A stretch of 58,000 nucleotides of DNA from Cryptomeria japonica (Eukaryota > Streptophyta > Pinopsida > Cupressales > Cupressaceae): the NCBI RefSeq assembly GCF_030272615.1, contig NC_081412.1:98459796-98517795 (forward strand), read 5' to 3'. Below the pieces are notes generated by a model that was given only the letters and a program-made list of their open reading frames with translations, did no database searches and was not told the DNA's origin. The position numbers and the translations under genes are program-made. Shown here one piece after another: positions 53,953 through 58,000 of this stretch. The stretch's first letter is position 1, and each line of letters opens with the position of its first letter.

Positions 53953-53970
53953 TTTTGCCCCTCTTTGAAG
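53953..53970 (-). promoter_or_regulatory. Tat-3 polypurine tract
   Basis: ttttgcccctctttgaag on the plus strand, as in Tat-2. Confidence 0.8.
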
Positions 53971-54055
53971 TGACGTGTGTGCACATGTTATTTCAAAGAA
54001 AATGATGTGTCGCTAAAATTTGATTATGATCAGTGTTGTTTTGGATTTTTATGTC

Positions 54056-54221
54056 GTGCCCCAGATTTGATGTGTGATGCCCTAGATTCGATAAATGATG
54101 TTTTGATAATGCCCCCTCGGGAGATGAATCAAAATTTGGAAAATTTGATTTGATTTGATAATTGTGTTTGTATTGTAAAATTTTGTCTATGTGGAATGCT
54201 AAAATTGATTCATCTCCCGAT
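54056..54221. other. Conserved PPT-proximal box and hairpin (Tat-3)
   Basis: gtgccccag (54056-54064), atgccccctcgg (54109-54120), then gggagatgaatcaaaattt (54119) pairing with aaaattgattcatctccc (54203-54220). Confidence 0.6.
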
Positions 54222-54299
54222 ATTGATGTGTGCGAGGGTACGAGGAAGACCGCGAGCGAATTACACACTCAATCCCCTAACCCTAATTTTATTTTACCC

Positions 54300-54308
54300 T
54301 ATAAAAGG
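54300..54308 (+). promoter_or_regulatory. TATA box of the antisense PMD gene (Tat-3)
   Basis: tataaaagg preceded by accctaatttt and 81 bp before the first ATG (54381). Confidence 0.6.
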
Positions 54309-54540
54309 GGAAAAGTGCATTGTTTTGTCTCATTTGTGTTTGTTGATCACGGAGAGAGAGACTTTTGGAGAGAAGACAAAATGCCTATTCCATATTCTAC
54401 ACATCGATTCAAGCGCGTTTGGAGGTATCGGAGGCCTACCGCGTATGGACCACCGGTAAGTCAACCTTTTTGACCCTTATTTGATTTTTGATTTTGCTGT
54501 TTTTGGTACTTTTTTAGAATTTTTCATGCGGGTTTAACGT

Positions 54541-55025
54541 TTTAGCGCATCTAGGTCGTCGGTCAGTGCATACGAAAAATTTCGTAGTGCATAAGGTTTT
54601 AGATTTAGGTTGCGTTCAAAAATTTAGGGTAGCGCATAGGTTTGGTAGTTTAGCGCTTAGGTTTGCTAGGCTAGCGCTTAGCCATTGATTAGCGCATCAG
54701 GGACACAGGGTAGCGCAAAAGGTGAAATAGGTAGCGCATCGGGTAAACCTAGCGCATTGGGTACACAGGGAGTCGCATGGGTAGGGGTAAGTAGCGCGTA
54801 GGTTAGACCTACCGCATAAGGTTAGATAGGTAGCGCAGACGCAGAATAGGTTAGCGCATGGGGTGGGTTTAGCGCTTAGGGTAGATTAGTTGGCACATGG
54901 AGAAAAAATGCTAGCGCATAGAGTCAGTCTAGCGCGTAGGGTAGATAAAATAACGCGTGGAGAAAATAGGTTAGCGCATGAGTAAGATTTCAACGCGTAG
55001 ACAAGTTTTTTTAGCGCATCGGGGA
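54541..55025. repeat. About 20-bp tagcgca minisatellite in the PMD intron (Tat-3)
   Basis: More than 20 degenerate copies of tagcgcat plus a ggg-rich tail, spaced 18-22 bp, wholly inside the predicted intron (54456-55492). Confidence 0.8.
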
Positions 55026-55229
55026 AAATTTTGTGATATAGGATGATTTGTGAATGAGGAAAATTTATAGGATAAGGCCAGTTTTGCTAGGATAGGTGTA
55101 AATTGTTCGTTTCTATGTGTTGGCTGTTATCACTTTGATAGTTTGTCCAATATGAGTTTTGATATAACTTGGTTCGATTTGCGATTTTCCAAGTTATGTA
55201 TAGATATTAATGTGAAATTGATATGAATT

Positions 55230-55380
55230 TGTGGAGCTTGAGTTGTGTTACAAGCTGATATGGATTGGAAACTTGAGTTGTGTTACAAGTTGATGTGATA
55301 TGGAAACTTGCGTTGTGTTACAAGTTTGATGTGATTTTTGAAAACTTGAGTTGTGTTACAAGTTGATATGGATGGATATG
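55230..55380. repeat. About 40-bp repeat in the PMD intron (Tat-3)
   Basis: Four copies built on aacttgagttgtgttacaag followed by ttgatatgga. aacttg and caagtt within each unit can pair. Confidence 0.8.
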
Positions 55381-57450
55381 ATGTAGAACTTGATTAGATT
55401 TTCAAAGTTTTCAAGTGTTTGTTGTGATTTTGATTTTGATATCTATGTTTTGATGAGGAAACTGATATTGGACTTGTTTTGCTTTTTGATAGGAGCGATT
55501 GGGAGTGGTTCAGTCACGTGAGCGGTTCCCTAGACCATGGGCATTGATACCATGATTATCACAGGCTGATCTGGATATCATTGATAGATGCGGCCTGTCT
55601 TCCCTACTAGATATGCCTCAGTTTACTGTGAACCGGGGTTTACTTACAGCGCTGACAAAGAGATGGCATAGTGATACGAATACCTTCCACTTTGCCATAG
55701 GTGAGATGATGGTGACTCCAGAGGATTGTTACTGGATTTTGTGTATACTGGTAGTAGGTTCACTACTACCTTATGAGCAGTCAGAGGAGGGTGGGACAAA
55801 GGCACTTCGTCGGATATTTCATGATGACACAGTGTGTGGATATGAGATCCCATGGTAGGAGTTTCTGGATTTGGACTATGCGCCTCTTCCATCGGTACTG
55901 ACAGGCTTTATAGGTGGTTTTCTATGTCCTGACCGTAGGTCGAAGGGACTATCTGTAGGATGGGGATTGGTGTTGGAGGAGATGGTGACACAGGGTCGCA
56001 GGTTCGCATGGGGATCGACTATGCTAGCCCACTTGTACAGGGACTTGCATAAGGTTGTATACCTGGGTTACGACAGTTTGTCAGCTGGCGTGACGCTCCT
56101 ACAGGTATGGTGTTGGGAGCACATTCCCGCAGCTAGGCCACTTACAGACAGAGACAAGCCTATCGGGCATGCATACGCATATGGATACAGGGGGTTAGTT
56201 GTCCAACGGAAGCTGGGCAAACTTGAGCATTGGAGGAGGGTATTAGATGACATTGATACGGTCATCTGGTGACCTTATACAAGTTACGAGGTATGGGCTG
56301 AGGATGGGTTGGAGATGCCATATGTTTTTATGACCCGATTTTTGATAGGGAGGACCCCATTTGTGATTGAGAGATTTTTGGCTACTAGAGTTTTGCGGCA
56401 ATATGGTCGGCAACAGGGGATACCACAGGGGACCTATTTGTATGCTCGCCAGAGGTAGGATATACTGGATTGGGGTCCGACTATTGACAGTGCGGCGGTC
56501 GTAGAGGAGTTTGTGTAGTTAGCGGGCCAGATATGGGATTACGCCCCTGAGATACTAGATGCTGGTATGATGGATGAGTTTGCCCGATTGTTTGCAGCTC
56601 GTGTCGTGGCGAGGATATCAAATCCAGCGGAGATGCGACCCGCTTTTGATGATGATGAGGATGAGGGTGTTGGAGATGCGGATGAGGGGGATGATGGAGG
56701 AGGTGGAGGAGGACGACAAGGGAGAGGAGATCGAGGGAGGAGAGGAGACAGAGGTAGAGATGGTGGTGATAGAGCAGTGCGGTTGGAGAGAGCAGTTCGA
56801 CGAGCTGTGATAGATAGAGGGAGAGGAGGCTTGGCGATTGGAGCAGGGGGTGAGGGAAGAGTAGGAGAGGTGATAGCAGCGGTGGGAGGGACTGATAGCT
56901 GAGACGAACAGCTCAAAGGAGGAGGACTGATGTGTTACCTCCACTAGCATCGAGGATAGGGGGAAGGACATGGAGTGCGTCTTCCCAGGTACCACTTCAG
57001 GTCAGAGTTCCGACGCATCGAGAGGATGCTTAGATTAGGACCCTACAGTTGACAGTGCAGTAGCTGCAGGCACAGGTATTGGCGCAACAACGTCAAATGA
57101 CCCAGCTGACCCTAGAGCGTGATATGGAGATAGAGTGACGGGGTCAAGCAGAGGAGCTAGCAGGGAGTTTGCAGAGAGCGGTAGCAGGTGGCCCTATGAG
57201 AGATATTATGAGAGAGCTATCCTTGAGAGTCAAGGAGGCAGAGCATTATCGGTGCCACTATGAGGATACAGTGCCTAGGGAGCGTAGAGTGTAGAGCTTC
57301 ATGTATTCGAGATTGAGTCGATCTCGAGAGACGGGTTCACGGTCAGAGAGCAGAGGCATGACAGGGCCTTCTAGACAGGATCCACCTGGAGATCCAGAGG
57401 CTGGGACATCGACAGCGAGACCATCTCCTTCAGGAGATAGTCATACTTGA

Positions 57451-58000
57451 GAGACGTGGTCTCTATTGTATTTTGATCATTGTATTGGATATTTTGGGTA
57501 TATACATGACACATTTTGAATATATTGATCATTGGTTGAGATATATAGATGACACCATTTTATTTGATTCTCATGTGATGTGTTATAGATTTATTCTTTC
57601 TATATGCTTTTGCTTATTCTATGATGATGCAATGCTTAGATAGATGTATGTGATGTGAATGCATGATGTTATGAGATGTATCTTGAAAATGAGATGTATG
57701 ATAATGATATGCAACTAATTGTTTTTGATATGCTGTGAGATGTATGTTGAAAATGAGATGTATGATATGATATGCAACTAATTGTTTTTGAGCATCCTCA
57801 TTCTGCATTTGTCATCCGATATAGCCATAGTTATTTGCTGTCGATATATGTATCATCATTGAGCATTGATTTATTTTGGGATATGTTGAAAATTTATACA
57901 AGCATAATGGTATAATTGAACCATGATGACTTGAGAAAAATTTACATGATATTTGATTTTGCAAGATAGCACAAGCGTCAAGGTATAATTGAACTAGGAC
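57451..58000. other. Tat-3 interval downstream of the PMD gene
   Basis: AT-rich, no gene. Two near-identical copies of gagatgtatgataatgatatgcaactaattg-like sequence lie at 57690-57790. The conserved ggtataattgaac repeats (57908, 57979) match Tat-2 at 17290 and 17365. The window ends before Tat-3 pol. Confidence 0.5.

Larger units (their letters stand above)
54381..57450 (+). pseudogene. Plant mobile domain gene, antisense in Tat-3, nearly intact
   Basis: Exon 1 (54381-54455, 25 codons, basic, RFKRVWRYRRP) ends at G|GTAAGT. The intron runs to the acceptor gctttttgatag (55492). Exon 2 (55493 on) is in phase with exon 1 and reads ERLGVVQSRERF, LTKRWHSDTNTFHFAIGEM, VTPEDCYWIL, LSVGWGLVLEEMV, FAWGSTMLAHLYRDLHKVV, VTLLQVWCWEHIP: a full PMD. 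A Gly/Arg/Asp-rich linker (56640-56880) and a coiled-coil tail (LQAQVLAQQRQMTQLTLERD) follow, ending at TGA 57450. Stops at 55553, 55856, 56270, 56456, 56516 and three in the tail; one frame shift near 56890. Several stops fit CGA to TGA or CAG to TAG. Known PMD proteins (MAIN, MAIL1) act in the nucleus in silencing and genome stability; here an element-encoded role is inference. Confidence 0.75.

Overview
This is a stretch of plant nuclear DNA made almost entirely of retrotransposons nested inside one another. I find no host gene and no rRNA, tRNA or CRISPR. The very low gene density, the mix of Tat-type and Athila-type Ty3/gypsy elements with Ty1/copia and L1 debris, and the AT-rich background point to a large-genome plant, probably a gymnosperm. 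That organism guess is an inference; no marker gene fixes it.

Layout. The oldest recognisable layer is a Tat-type element on the minus strand (Tat-1). Its 3' LTR remnant lies at 1-2433, its polypurine tract (PPT) at 2434, a plus-strand (antisense) gene with a plant mobile domain (PMD) at about 2952-5483, and its pol at 10665-13370, resuming at 50676-52683. A 5'-truncated L1-type LINE (398-2000, 14-bp target duplication) sits in its LTR. Tat-1 pol is split by an Athila-type element, Ath-1 (13371-50675, plus strand). Ath-1 itself holds three insertions: (i) a copia relic in its 5' LTR (14452-26381), which in turn holds a complete, internally deleted Tat-type element, Tat-2 (14702-24978, TSD TTAAC); (ii) a solo Tat-type LTR in its integrase (31212-32226); and (iii) a second Athila copy in reverse orientation, Ath-2 (35934-49018, TSD CAAAG). 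Ath-2 contains a gag-protease-only element, TRG (36369-44132), with near-identical LTRs and an intact 1133-codon ORF. At the right, a further LTR (about 52684-53952) begins another Tat-type element, Tat-3, whose antisense PMD gene (54300-57450) is the best preserved; it runs off the window.

How the parts relate. Ath-1, Ath-2, Tat-1 and Tat-3 are decayed by stops and frameshifts. Where two copies can be compared, many stops are CAA/CAG to TAA/TAG or CGA to TGA changes, the pattern expected from decay of methylated cytosines. Tat-2 and TRG look youngest: their LTR pairs differ at only about 1 percent of positions by eye. Both lack reverse transcriptase and would need proteins from another element to move.

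Most interesting signals. The PMD genes of Tat-1 and Tat-3 lie antisense between pol and the 3' LTR and share one design: their own TATA box, a short first exon, a consensus intron that carries about 20-bp minisatellites, then a PMD exon with an acidic or Gly-rich linker and a coiled-coil tail. A GGGGCA-type box plus a hairpin is conserved next to the PPT in three diverged Tat elements. TRG carries repeated GC-rich hairpins in its LTR and leader, and the leader of Tat-2 is filled with 21-bp periodic arrays.
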